From NCBI RefSeq assembly GCF_000327385.1, contig NW_008708797.1, positions 651,180-715,179 on the forward strand: a DNA stretch of 64,000 nucleotides, given 5' to 3'. Below are positions 50,220-62,800 of the stretch, piece by piece. Source of the DNA: Lottia gigantea (taxonomy: Eukaryota; Mollusca; Gastropoda; Lottiidae). The translations under genes were made by a program, and so were the position numbers. The notes below the pieces were generated by a model that saw only the letters and a program-made list of their open reading frames with translations, was not told the origin of the DNA and made no database searches. The stretch's first letter is position 1. Each line of letters opens with the position of its first letter.

Positions 50220-52417
50220 CAAACAAGGACAAGTAAGCCAACAGTAAACAAAATTGAAGTTTTTATATGGACTTATACAACTAAAACTTTTTATGTAAAT
50301 GATTGACGAATGTAGTCGGTGTTATATTTTTAGAAATCCTCTTTCTCCCTCTCTTTTGGATTTTTTATGGCTATTTTCGCCTAGATTTTTGGTCTCTATT
50401 TGGAATTTGATGTCTGGAATTGCATTTTCTTCCATATGTTGTGAGATGAGAGATTTACATGCGTAAGGATAATTCTAAAAATAGCCTTTTTGTGTGCAGT
50501 GACAGTCAAGCGGATGTTGATCAAATGTAGTGGTATACTCCAAATTTGGCCAGCTCAAAATTTTTATGGTCATGAATGTATTGAATTTGGCAAATGAATT
50601 ACCGGTCTTAGTCCTATAAGGTGTCTTAATTCATATTTGTGGTAAGATGGGTTTATCGACTAGGTTCAAATCAGAGTAAAATCCCAACAATGAATGAACG
50701 CAGACCTCGCAGAGAGCACCCATTTACTAACCCTTATCCAAATGATCACTTTCTTTCAAATTTCTCAAGTGCAGAAGAGAGATGGCATTGTTTATACAAA
50801 TTAATTTATTATTTAGATATTCTCCACAATTTTTCTTCTTTGAAATTTTACTGATCTTACTTGATAAATAACAGTTTATTTCAAAAGAACTCGTCCATTA
50901 AAATCAGAACAGGGCAATGATTTTTGAGAAAAGATCTGGACAAATTGTTGATATTTATTCAGAACAATAAAGGCAAGCATGTTATATTTCTGAAACGGCT
51001 TTCTTAAAATCAATGCTATAGGTGAAATGTGAAAAGAAACATAAGAACTATTTCAGGGAAATTTAATCCCCTTGTGTCTAGGACCTCCCGTAATACGGAA
51101 ATTAATTTTTCCTCTCGTCATTTCCTACAAATATATCTGGAAACAAAACATTGATTCTAGGATTAATAAAAACCAATCGAGTCATTTTTTCTTTGTCTCA
51201 AAACCTGGTAAAATACAGTTAGATTAGTCAAGCCAGACAATTAATTAGAATACATAGATAACTAATAGCCATTTTAACACGTCTTCAAGATATATAGTAG
51301 GTTTCAGCCACCCCACAGCGAGGAAATCTAAGAATATCAAAGTGTATAGCCATTGATAAGCTATCACAATTTACTACCGAAATATATGTTTTGACTTAAG
51401 GTACAGGCAGTTTACGTTCAAAAAAGCAACGAAGGTACCACACGTGCTCTGTCCAAAAGAATTGTATCATGAAAAGTTCAAGACATAAAAGGAACAGATG
51501 GGATATTCAGTTTCTAGTTTTTCTTATCGCACAATAGTTCAATAAACATTATTCTCTTAAGAGTTATGACAAATACAAATAAAAATCTCTTGTATAACAC
51601 TCTGGCCCAATTTCAAAAGTTCGTGTCCCCTTCTAAATCTATTTAGTTTTATTAATACAAATATATATCGTTTATGTTCCGCTTTTTAATAAACCAATTT
51701 GGCCTACGAGGGGTAACCGTTAAAACCAGAATGTGTAAATGACAAGCCCCTCTTAAATATATTGAAACGTTGTACTATAGATGGTAACCAGTGATTGATT
51801 CAGTTACTTCAGATTCCGATCGCATTTTGATCTCTGTTCGTTGCGCAGCTTACACTAAACCTTCTGGTCTTCATTTCGATCATGAAGTGCGAGGACATAC
51901 CTATAAAGTTTAATATTTACAGTTAACCCTAGTAAAAAAATATTTGGTATCAATACTACGAATATGACAAGAGAAGTTGCATTACACAAACTTAAATTTA
52001 TGTGTTAGAAAACTCGCAATCAGGGGAAAACTATTTTTAAATATCCAAATCAAATAGAAGTACTATTACATACTAGAATAGTTCAGTAAAAGGAAATAGA
52101 ACTATAACCCTGATAAACTGTAGGTCAGACAAATAAAACATATCACAAGCTATATATCAATAGTATGGTGACACAAAGATGACATCTTGATTTATTAAAA
52201 ACTAAATTCAACAAACAAAGTTCTTATCATCTATAACAAATATTCATAATACCCGATTTACAAACTATATAAATACGACTAAAGAACGACTCTAGTTAAC
52301 AAAGATTACAACGCCCAAAGCATACTTCTAGGCATTGTATAAAATTCTAGTTACTTTACCAAAGTCGATTCACTCCATGTAAAGTACATGTGAGAATGTG
52401 ATGACAACAGGCCTCTC
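50220..52417. other. Non-coding stretch
   Basis: I see no gene, structured repeat or promoter here. The small ORF at 50639-50854 overlaps the SINE-tail-like phrase and is not supported. Confidence 0.5.
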
Positions 52418-52941
52418 TTTTTATACGCCCATGTGAACGTCCTAACGTAAGGACGTATATTGCCGCCGCCCCTGTCCGTTGATCCGTTGATCCGTTGGTT
52501 CTTCAACATTGTTTGTGAACACAATATAGACTACAGTTTGTAGCGAGCATTTATATTGATGCGAATTTGACCATTTTTCGATGAGCGGTTTTTGAGTTAT
52601 TGCCCTTGACTTAGGAAAATTTTTACATCCTATTTCTTTATATTGATGAGATCTTGATCAAGTTTGACTTTTTGGCCACTTTCTAGCTTAACAAATTTTG
52701 AGTTGCAAAGTTGCCTTTGACTTATAAAATATTTTTCAAAATTCAAGACATTAAAGCTGTGTGATTTAATAATTTGATGTATTTGGTTTACGGGTTAAGG
52801 AGGGTTTGAAAATATATCGATAAAATCAAACTACAAATAATTTATGAAGATCTTAAAAATGAGAAAATTCGTATTTTAGTCACTGTATTATAATTAATTG
52901 ACGGTCGTCAATGGGCGCATGTTACCTTGCCTGGCAAGCTA
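52418..52941 (-). mobile_element. Pearl/HINE-like element, minus strand, both ends present (subfamily B core)
   Basis: On the minus strand it opens with TAGCTTGCCAGGCAAGGTAA then CATGCGCCCATTGACG, and closes with a run of GGATCAACGGATCAACGGAC, an ATACGTCC/GGACGT stem and TGGGCGTATAAAAA. The core has single diverged versions of the phrases seen at 3360-3900 (AAGTCAAGGGCAATAACTCA). At 524 bp it shows that the same ends enclose a different core from the copy at 23618. Confidence 0.7.
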
Positions 52942-55900
52942 TCTATTATTACAATAATTCGTCATAATGCTCCTACATGAAGCTACTTGAATATGTCATT
53001 GCTTGTGTTGTTAGTATTGACCAATTGGACATTATGGTATCATATAGCTAGAATTATAAGAATTATATATCAATAGTACTTTATAGTTATCATAAACGAT
53101 ATGTGGGTGATTAGTTACTCATACTTCAACAGAGACTAGGGTCGATATGGTACCTACTTACATTTTAACAACCTTAATTAATAAAAAGTGGCCATTCTTG
53201 ATAGAAGGCAGTTGGGTGCTTTTTTAAAGGGACATTAGCTAATCAGTAATAGTGTTCACAACTGACCGTCGAAACCGTCGAAATCCACGTTTGTCTAGAA
53301 TTATCTGTTTTTGAAAGTTAAAAAGAGAGTTTCTTGAGACACACTCATAATATACAAAAGACATCTACAGAAATAAGAAAAAAAAATATTGAGATATTTT
53401 TGGAGTAATTATGCGATTTTCGAACATTTTAAGATTAGACCCATTTCTATCGACTTATTTCACGGTATGTAAGTCATAAATACACCAACTTTAAATCATA
53501 GGAATAGTAGAGTGCTTAAAATGACAATAGTTTCAAATGCTCTTTCCCAATCACTTTCCAGGAAGAAATAAAAGAATTGAAAAGTGAAATAAAATATTTG
53601 AGATGTAACGTTACTCTTTATTTACTGTGACACACTCTAATAAAACTGTCACCAAGTCTTTCATCATGCTCTCTTCAATTACAGCAAATTACCGTAAAGA
53701 ATCAACAGTCTACGATTTTAAGTTGTAAATAACAGTAAAGAAACAAGAAAGCGCTTTACACCAACTGTAAATCTAGTATTTCAATTTGTAAATAGAAATA
53801 TTTCCAGATAAATGACAACACATATCAAATACCAAGAAACTGAAAGGGCAATATAGACCAAATTGAATTGTAGATGTCATTCAATCCTCGCGATATTCTT
53901 ATTTTAGTCAGTAGTAATTTAGATTTCCAATTATTGAAGAAGAGAAAAGTGTGATCTATTGGAACTTTCTTTCTAAGGTTTGTGAGTAAAAAGTAAAAAC
54001 AAACTTGATCAATCTTTATAACAAAAGGCAATGTGGCACTTATTAGTAAGAATTTTGAAGATGTTGGCTTACTTAATTAACGATATTGATATTAGTTCAA
54101 GAACGACCAAAAGCAGACGTGAAATCTCTACCAAACATGTTACTGTTGTCTAAATTGTTTTAAAAATCCATCAATTTTGGCCAAAAATTCTGGATACTGT
54201 CGATGGATGAGGAGTTATATCATCGAAGAGCGGCACAACATTGCTTCATTTATAAACATCTTCGTTTAATGTAACTATAATTAACGACACAACACTCTAC
54301 CTCGAAATTCGCATCAAATCATAACATTTTGCCATTTTCTTTCCATTAGATTACCGCCACGAGGATGCTAGTCCCGTTTTAGATAGTTATAATAATAACA
54401 TTATTATCGTGTAGTTTTGATTAGATTTCAGGGTCTCCCCGTGGCTAAAATAGTCTCCCTGTACCTTCTTAATGATATCGTCAAACAAAGGTTACTGGAA
54501 CCAGAGAAAAGTCTTCTGAAAATAAATGGAAAGTTGATTTAGTCTGAAAAAAGTTAGATGGAGCCGATAAGAGTCCACTTAAAGCGCCATTTTGATTACA
54601 CCTCAGAAGGGTACTTGTTAAAAGATGTTTTATTACGTCATATGAAAATAATCGCCATTGATTACCACTAAGACAGTGTGATGTTAAACCGTTTCCTACC
54701 AAATTAAAATACGTAGATTTACTTGTTAAAGATAAGAATAATTCTCTCAAGATGGAATTATGTGTCGTGTAAAAGACAGGATTTGCCCTTGAGGTAATAG
54801 AATCTTGGTCGATTTATCGATAATGTCTTTTGTCTTCTGTCGTTCGTTGTGCTTTTTATTTACTCAGCTTCACATGAAATGGCCTCAAGGAGTGGATTAT
54901 TTTAGCTCTTTGGACCTAAGATATTGGACGAAACACTGTTAAGTTGCTTAAAGGCCAGAGAGTTCGCCACTTTCTCTCACTAATAGGGATAATGAGGAAA
55001 ATCTCCACAATTTCAAGCCGTTATCGTCTAGAATAAAGCCTTTCTGTAAACGGAAGAAGCCTTTAGCCAATCACTTGGTGAACATGAAGATAAAGTTTAG
55101 TGTGGATCATTTGCAGCTTTTATATTTCCCATATTGACCAATAACTAATCAATGTAGAAATAAGTGCCGAGCTGAAATCTATCCCGCAGATAATAATATT
55201 AATGGTGGATAAGCTGATAGAAAATAGGTGTAATACCCCTAGATTAGAGCCAGGTTCCTGTCATTTCAAAATAATTTGTTATTTTCATTTACAGAGATTT
55301 GTGTAGGTTTAAAGAACCGAATACCGCAGCTTTAGTCTTTACAACAGAGACCTAGAACAGAATGCTACCATTGTGTTTGTCTCTTTTATCATTTTAATCT
55401 TCATATTTCTTAAAAGCTATCGACTTCTCAATGGTATTAAATAGAAACTATTATAATAGCATTAAAGAATCCTTTGTTTCTTTTTGCAGTAGTAGACAAT
55501 AGGAAATTTCAATCATGTCTTGGTATTGTTGTTGAAATATGAAATATCATCTAGGTATTATTCCTCTGTAAGTCGTGACTTCTAAAGAAAGATGGACGTG
55601 TCTGGATAAAGATTCTGTCAATGACGATTCTTTCTGCTTCCATCGGATTACCGTCTGAAATTTCAACATCAATTTATCACGTTAGTTTATTCATATTTCC
55701 TGGACATAGTTTATTAACATGTTCTTGGTTGTAATATCATTATCAACAGGTATACTCATACTGCTGAGAGAGTTAAACCATGTTCTGTGTAAAGAGCCAT
55801 TTTCAAAATCAGAACATCATGTAAACAATTCTGAATTTAGACTTCAAACTAATAACAGTTGATATGTGATAATAAACACTGATTCCCTTCATGGGTTAAA

Positions 55901-56789
55901 TCTGTCAAGAGTTTCAATTAATTAGGTCGATGTTGATTTTACATCATAAAAATAGGATTAATATTCCTTAGGTTTTGGTCCTTAAAAATGAAAAATAAAA
56001 TCCTTGGTCTTGTTAATGATACAACAGGGTAGTTAAAGTGATTGAGACCAGCATTAAAGTTAAGGCTTTAAATCCAATCGCAATTTTTCATCTGAATGTG
56101 AAATGCCTTTAAACGGAGTTAATTCTTATTTTTGCATTTTTATTTTAATATTGTGTTATATGAACTTGTATGCATTTGACTTGGAAGAAATTTGATGCCA
56201 TTAAGTTCAATGTTCCTTGTGTGTCATTTTTGAACGGAACAGAATTTATCATCTAACTTATAGAAAATTACAAAAAAAGCAATCGTACTTTGACATCACT
56301 ACTTGCCTTTGGGATTTCATCTTGCACTTTTTCATTAACATCAATAACATTCAAGGTTTTCAAATCGACGTTTACTAATTACCTACTTATGTATAATTAC
56401 ACTTTTCCGATATTTCTACTTTTTTATCATGTTGGATGATGTAATCTGCTCCTGAGAGAGTATTGATATTTCTAGTGGTGCCAGATTTTCATTGAATTAA
56501 ATCTATAAAACCGATCATGGTTTCTGCTTCTGCAAGATTAAAGTTGATTTGACTACCATTGAGCTATCTAAAGTAACGGTTTAAACTTGTTACTGTGCAA
56601 TTTAAGTTCTAATTCAGTAGTTATTGAGTATTATTGACAACTTGCATGTTGAAGGATCTCCGGTTTGAGAGAAATAATTACAAGAAAATGCACGAGAATT
56701 TTTCAGGTTTTAAGGATTGATTGTTTTCATTTGGTGCATGAATTCTAAAACTTACTGAATTGACGTTGGTGGTGATTTAAGGTTCTTTC
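52942..56789. other. Non-coding stretch; one exon-like segment
   Basis: The only splice-bounded segment I noted is 55490-55567, with an excellent acceptor (CCTTTGTTTCTTTTTGCAG) and donor CCTCT|GTAAGTCGTG 78 bases apart. All frames contain stops, so it would be a UTR or lncRNA exon. A minus-strand open stretch at 54481-54815 is within chance length. Confidence 0.4.
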
Positions 56790-56855
56790 CATGTTCTTTT
56801 AGCAATGATACGATGCTAGATATGGATAATATCGTACCGTTGCTAAAGGAACATG
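56790..56855 (+). ncRNA. Candidate microRNA precursor
   Basis: Arms 56790-56814 (CATGTTCTTTTAGCAATGAT then ACGAT) and 56831-56855 (ATCGTACCGTTGCTAAAGGA then ACATG) form a 25-bp stem. Read on the plus strand it has only one A-C mismatch; two further differences are U-G wobbles, and two more pairs extend the base. The loop is 16 nt and the hairpin 66 nt, the standard animal pre-microRNA size. Wobble rather than mismatch argues for selection on the plus-strand RNA. The likely 3p product begins UCGUACCGUUGC; its bases 2-8 (CGUACCG) equal the seed of vertebrate miR-126-3p, although the remainder differs. Host transcript unknown. Confidence 0.55.
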
Positions 56856-59800
56856 GGTTCAACACTAAGAGAATCCTTTCAACACAGAAAGCAAATATTA
56901 TTAAAAAGGGAGGGGTTGATTGATGGAGAGGTAGTAGGGTAATTCATGCACATTTTGTGAGAACACTTGCTATTGTCGATTACGATTATCGTACATTGCT
57001 TTCTGTGATCCTCTTGGTCTGTCCGTAATGTAATGCGTTTAAACGAAAATATTATTATTATGGATTACACTTTCTATCTTATGCATGTTGTTATGGTAAA
57101 TGTTAAGTACATTTTTGTTATCATATCAATGTCTGGAGATCAAACCATTCCTCAAAACATTATTAAAGAAAATGGAGAGCTAAATCAACAAACTACTCTA
57201 TATCAATCTGTATAAGATGGCATTTAATGTAACACTACTCTACAAAATAGAAACTAATCACGGGTTTTTCTCATTACTTCTTTACTCTTTTATAATACAT
57301 GTCATAGGTGACACGTATCAAGAGTCTTGTAAACATAGCTTTAAATCACGATTCTTTATAATTTAGTTTAGTCTTCCTGTTCACGTCTGCTCATTGACTT
57401 CCGGTATTCAATTCGATATAACAAAATATTGTCTATAATGATCTATGGTTATGTGTACCACTCTTTTCGAACACTTACAAGGTTTATTGAAAAGGCAGAG
57501 GTAGTACATGACTATTCATGCTGGTCCGAGGAACCATTACGTACAGCACACAGGTTATATGTTGATTTTATCTGCAGATAATGTGAGTCTTACTGATAAA
57601 CATTTAGAACACAGATGAATGAAAACAACGTATAAGTCCATGAGCTTAGCTGAAAGCATATAGGATATTTATCAGCTGGTAAACCAAATAAGTTGGCGAA
57701 TATATACCTTCAAATTTTCGAGGTCGAATCAAGTAATAAACTTAATTTAAATCAACGTTATAACAACATAATTCAACACAATACAAATTGTAAATATCCA
57801 TTCCATAGAAATTAGAAAATTACCTCTAACAAAACAATCAAATCAATAATTCTAGTACTTGTTGACCTATTGACCCTATTCCTTTTGATCAATTTTATCA
57901 TTTAAGATTTGGAATATCTCACTTAATGCATGATATGAACGATTATCAACAAATTTTAAAAACCAATTCCACAGTTCCTGAAAATCTTTCGCCTCATCTA
58001 ATTAGTCAATAAAAGCCTATGATCAAGTGCGTGGAATTTATCGAATTTCCTTCTAACAATTCTACTTGTCTTACGACTCATTAAACAAATCCAAATCGCA
58101 AACGACAAAGAAAATTATAGTTTGAAACCAATTTTACACATGAATTATATTAAGATCGAGTCTACCAATGTGAAAGGGGCATTATCACCTTTTATTACAA
58201 TACGTAAAGATCAGTTTACATTCTGTACGATTTTATTGTATTTAAATAAATAAATAAATCTTGCTATTTACATAAAAGAAAGTTTCTCTGAGTTACTTTA
58301 TTCAAGTTTGAAGATGATCTAACAGATTATAAGAGTGCTGGTTAACGAAAGTTAATTCAGAAGAGTCGGACAACCGGAAGTAAACCATTGGTATTGCTAA
58401 ATTTAAGTGCCATGGTCTTTGTTCCTTTATATTGAGCGAAATTCAATAACATAGAGCATAATTAGCATAAACAATATCGGCATGATTTTATACATACATT
58501 ACCTATGTTCCGTTTTTTTAATCCCTACAGATATTATCTTAGATTACCGTTATGTGATTTGATTTCTGGCTTATTCAACCGAATGCTTTGTTACGTGGTC
58601 TCGGTTTCTCTATTTAATTTAAAGCAATGAAAACCAAATTATATAAATATTAGGAAAATGACGTAATGTAACATCCTGTATCTGAAATTTCATATTAAAA
58701 ATTAAATATTAATAAGGAACAGGTTTCCATTATAAACTCATATCCTTTGTTTAAAAATGTATCAAAATGAAATTCTATATTTTTTCATAAAATAAATTAA
58801 TTACAGGCCCACACGTAGCATAAGGACGATATATTTGCGTCTTATCCATGCCATGGTTATATAATCGACTTACTTCTCTAAATTGCTCTGTCAAGGTCTT
58901 GAGGACTACATTGTCTCATTGTTCTGTCGACCTAGTTCTGTTGACTTATAAAGTCATGGTTATGGCGACTGGGTTCTCCGAAAGTTCTACCGAATGATAT
59001 CATGATCATGTCGTCTTTTAATTTTTGGACTTAGCTTCCGCTTCCAAGTTTATTATCGAAATGTCTCTTCTTTTTTTTCGAAATTTACACATCTCACTAG
59101 GGTAGGACGACAGCAGTTGCAGCAACCATTTAACTTTCTGTAAAGGCAACATGCTGCATAAATATATATTGGTACTGTTGTGCACAGTTCACCAAGTGTA
59201 AAAAGTAGAAAATCGCCTTTTTGATAGCACTTTAAAAACTTCGCATAACAAAATTCGCATATTTGTAGCACACGTTTTTTAGCCAAATTTTACAATTTTT
59301 GACATTTTTCTCAACTTATTTTTAATTTTTTGTCCGATTTATGTGCAATTTTTATTCAAAGATATGTCACTCAAGTTAAAATAATTGTACAGTCAAATTT
59401 TTTTCTTCATTTCGATTCTCAACTCCGGCTGAACTACTTCCGGTGTAAGTAATAAAGCGCAACGAAACTTATACTGGTCGGTAGCCATCGTCATGCCGAA
59501 AAAACGAAGAAAAAAAATTCGAACCGATCGCTTTTCCTGAAATTATTCGATTTCTTTTCGGCCACTATGGCCTATCCGATTATGAGTATGAAAGAATATA
59601 AAAAACGGCCTCCGTAAAAGTTACGCAATCGAGGTAATGAATGGCCTTTTTTTTACTGGAAATATGTCAATATATCGTAACATGATCACTTGATTCTGGT
59701 AATTTAAATATTAGAAGCTGGTCGTTCATGACTTCAAGTGTTTGTAAACAAAGTCAAGAAAACAAAAATTACGTAATCCAAAATGATAATAAAATGTATA

Positions 59801-62800
59801 ATAGGATAACCAATATGCATTAAATGCATATGTAAGCGTCAGAATTGTCTCCCAAAGTCTATAAATCTAAGGACTATATTTAGGTCGCAATATTAGGCTA
59901 CTAATATCACTGCTAAATGGCGGAAGTAAAGAGTCTCGCCCAAGAAAACACAGCGGAATTCACTATTTGTTACCGAGTCAGATTCAGCTTTACAGAAACT
60001 TGCGAGGATTGCCGAATATAAAAAAAAACAAAGAAAACTATGAGGAAGCTGTTATTTGATTTTGCTTTTTTGAAACTTCCGGTTGAAGTTTGAGGCCTAT
60101 ATCTATTAATAGGTTTTTTGAAATTTGAGTGTTTTTATAATATTTTCGCTTCTTTGAAATGGGTGTATATATAGTGATCTATTGGATGTAGAAAGTTCAA
60201 AATTTAAACATTTTGAATATGAATATATCTATGACCTTTTCAGGGTCAAAGGTCATTGGTCATGGATATCTAAGAATACTTTCATATTTGATGTTCAACA
60301 TCAACTTATGCCCGTATGCATTTTTCAAGTTTGATGACTGATCTCATGATCTTGATCTCTCCTTTAACAAGGTCAAATCTCATTGACCTTGGCAATTTGC
60401 TGATAATTTTACATTTGATGTTTGACGTCTAGTTCCGATTTCCAAAGCTTCCAAAAAAGAATTTGTTTGCAACTTTTGATTTGTTTAGCATTGGATCTAA
60501 TTATTCGAGAAGGTTGATATTTTTCAGAATCCCTAACAAATTGGCACTCAGTGCCATGCGTGGTTCTAGTAGTCAAATAATTCTGTCGACTGATCAAAGT
60601 CATAGCCATGTCGACTTATTTCTCTAAAAGTTCTGTGTCGTGGTCATGTCGAATTATAGTTCTACAGAATAATGTATGTTATTGCCATTGCGCTTAAACC
60701 CTAAAGACTCCGTGTCAAGACAAAAATCGAGTTATGTTTTTTTTCCATTTTTTTCATTTCTTTTAAATCCATAAGCTTTTCTTTTGAGAAGTTTTTTTTA
60801 TATAGTAAGAATCAATTCAACGTCTAGGGTTTTTCCAAAAAATCGATACTCTTTTCAAAACAAAACATATCATATTTTGCCTTGATCGGCTTTCTATAAT
60901 GAAACTACAAATTGATCTCTCGTTACTTTCACAATATATTGAGACTTTTATTGTTTACTCAAGAAGATGTTATGTCTTTTCATATATCATGAAAGGGAGA
61001 CAATCACCTGTGGCTAAAACACTCTTTGATCCGCCCTTGTTTAGAAATATATAAAGATTTTAATATTATAGAATAGATAGAATAACAAAGAATCTTCCTG
61101 ACAAGGATCCTTTCTAAGAAACCTCTTGCTTCATCAAAAAATTACCTTCTTTTGGAGTTCCAAATTGTTATCACAGCCTGTATAGATTGTCAAGGCTAAT
61201 AACCCCAAAATTGTCCCGTTATAGTAATTTTTTTTATTGAAAATCAGGAGTTCTGAGCAAGCGCGCATTTATTAGGTAGCAACATCCTTGCTTTTATACA
61301 TACAGAAATTAAGAGCATCATATTAGCTTCACAAATACCCAAAAAGTATTTCAGCTCTGAGGTTAATTATAGTGTAAAAGACGACACAGTAGCCATTGCA
61401 ATATAATCTACAAAGATCATTTAATGGAGGCTGTATCTCTGACCAATTTGCATAAGAATAAGACTACAATAACATGAAATCTTTCCTTACATCAAAATAG
61501 TGATAATAAATATCATTCGAGATGCAATCGAACTGGCTGGCAAACGGCAAGAATAATATTCATCCCTATATGATATTGGCGTATAAAAATGATTAAAAGG
61601 GACCTAATTTAAGATTTCTTTCGTCAAAAATTGGTTAATGGTTAAAACGATGACGTCATCGATTATAGATTGTTATGGGGGTTATTGGCTATAAAGATAG
61701 TTATGTAAACGGAGCCTATTACATATGAGGGTTAGCACTCGACAGAAGAATCAATTGAATAAACTTGTAAAGATACAGTGAAACATAAATGATCAACAAT
61801 CTATTCTTGGTAACGTAGCGTCAATCTCTTTTCCCCCACTTTTAACTGCATTTATTATAGCTATCGAATGTACAATAACGACAGATAATCCAATAAATAC
61901 AATATATCTGCAAACTGAATCAGTTATATAATCTACATGTATATTTGTTTCTTACGGGACGGAAAAGCTTGTCAAATGAATTATGTGTAGGCCTACCTTG
62001 AAATTGTCATAAATCACGTGTCATTGGCAGTTCACATTATTTCAAGTATAAGCTTCAATTGTTTTCTAACCTAGGAGCTCAGAATATCTATCTCTGTCAG
62101 AAACAGGTCCCCAGGGATGTGAGTTTTTGTTAGATTTAGTACTTTGGATAAACGCCATTTTCTATTTTATCCTTAGGAGGAAGTTAAGTCTAGAAGGTTA
62201 TTGAATTAGTCGTCGGATGGAAACGTGTGAGCTACGTACTTCAACATTATTATCATCACAATAGCCAAGTCTGACATATTTGATAGTGAGTAGAATTAAG
62301 CATCTAAATGAAACACAGGGAGTTAAAAAACTAGTATCGCAAACATATCGATCGATTGCTAAAAGATTTCTAAAGATATATTCCTATCAGGGTGTGGAAT
62401 TTCGGACGTAAGAGCTGGCCGACTGAAAAAAAGAAAGATATTGTTATAGTACCATACCAAGTTTTATGTTTTGCTAAAGGTAACATGCGTAAAAGTTAAA
62501 GTTTGTTCTTAAGGAAAACAGCAACAATGTTGCGCAGCTCGTACTCACATTGCCTTTCAGAACACAATCAGACTTCGATTTGTTTTTTCCGATTTGGGGC
62601 TATCTGATAAAGGAGTCATGTAACTGTACTAGGCATATATATGCTGAGTTTAAATGAATATTGAGTTGAATGTCAATCAGTCAGTATTATTTTTCTTCCA
62701 TTCCAAAACTAACGCCATGAAACGTGCAGGATTTCAAAAACTTTGTCTATTGGTTCAATATTTTGTTTGAAGCTTCTTTCCATTGCCATCTGTAACTTCA

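Noticed and set aside
54481-54815. Minus-strand open stretch of about 111 codons
   Set aside because: No ATG at a useful position and no splice sites; one or two such stretches are expected by chance in the window.
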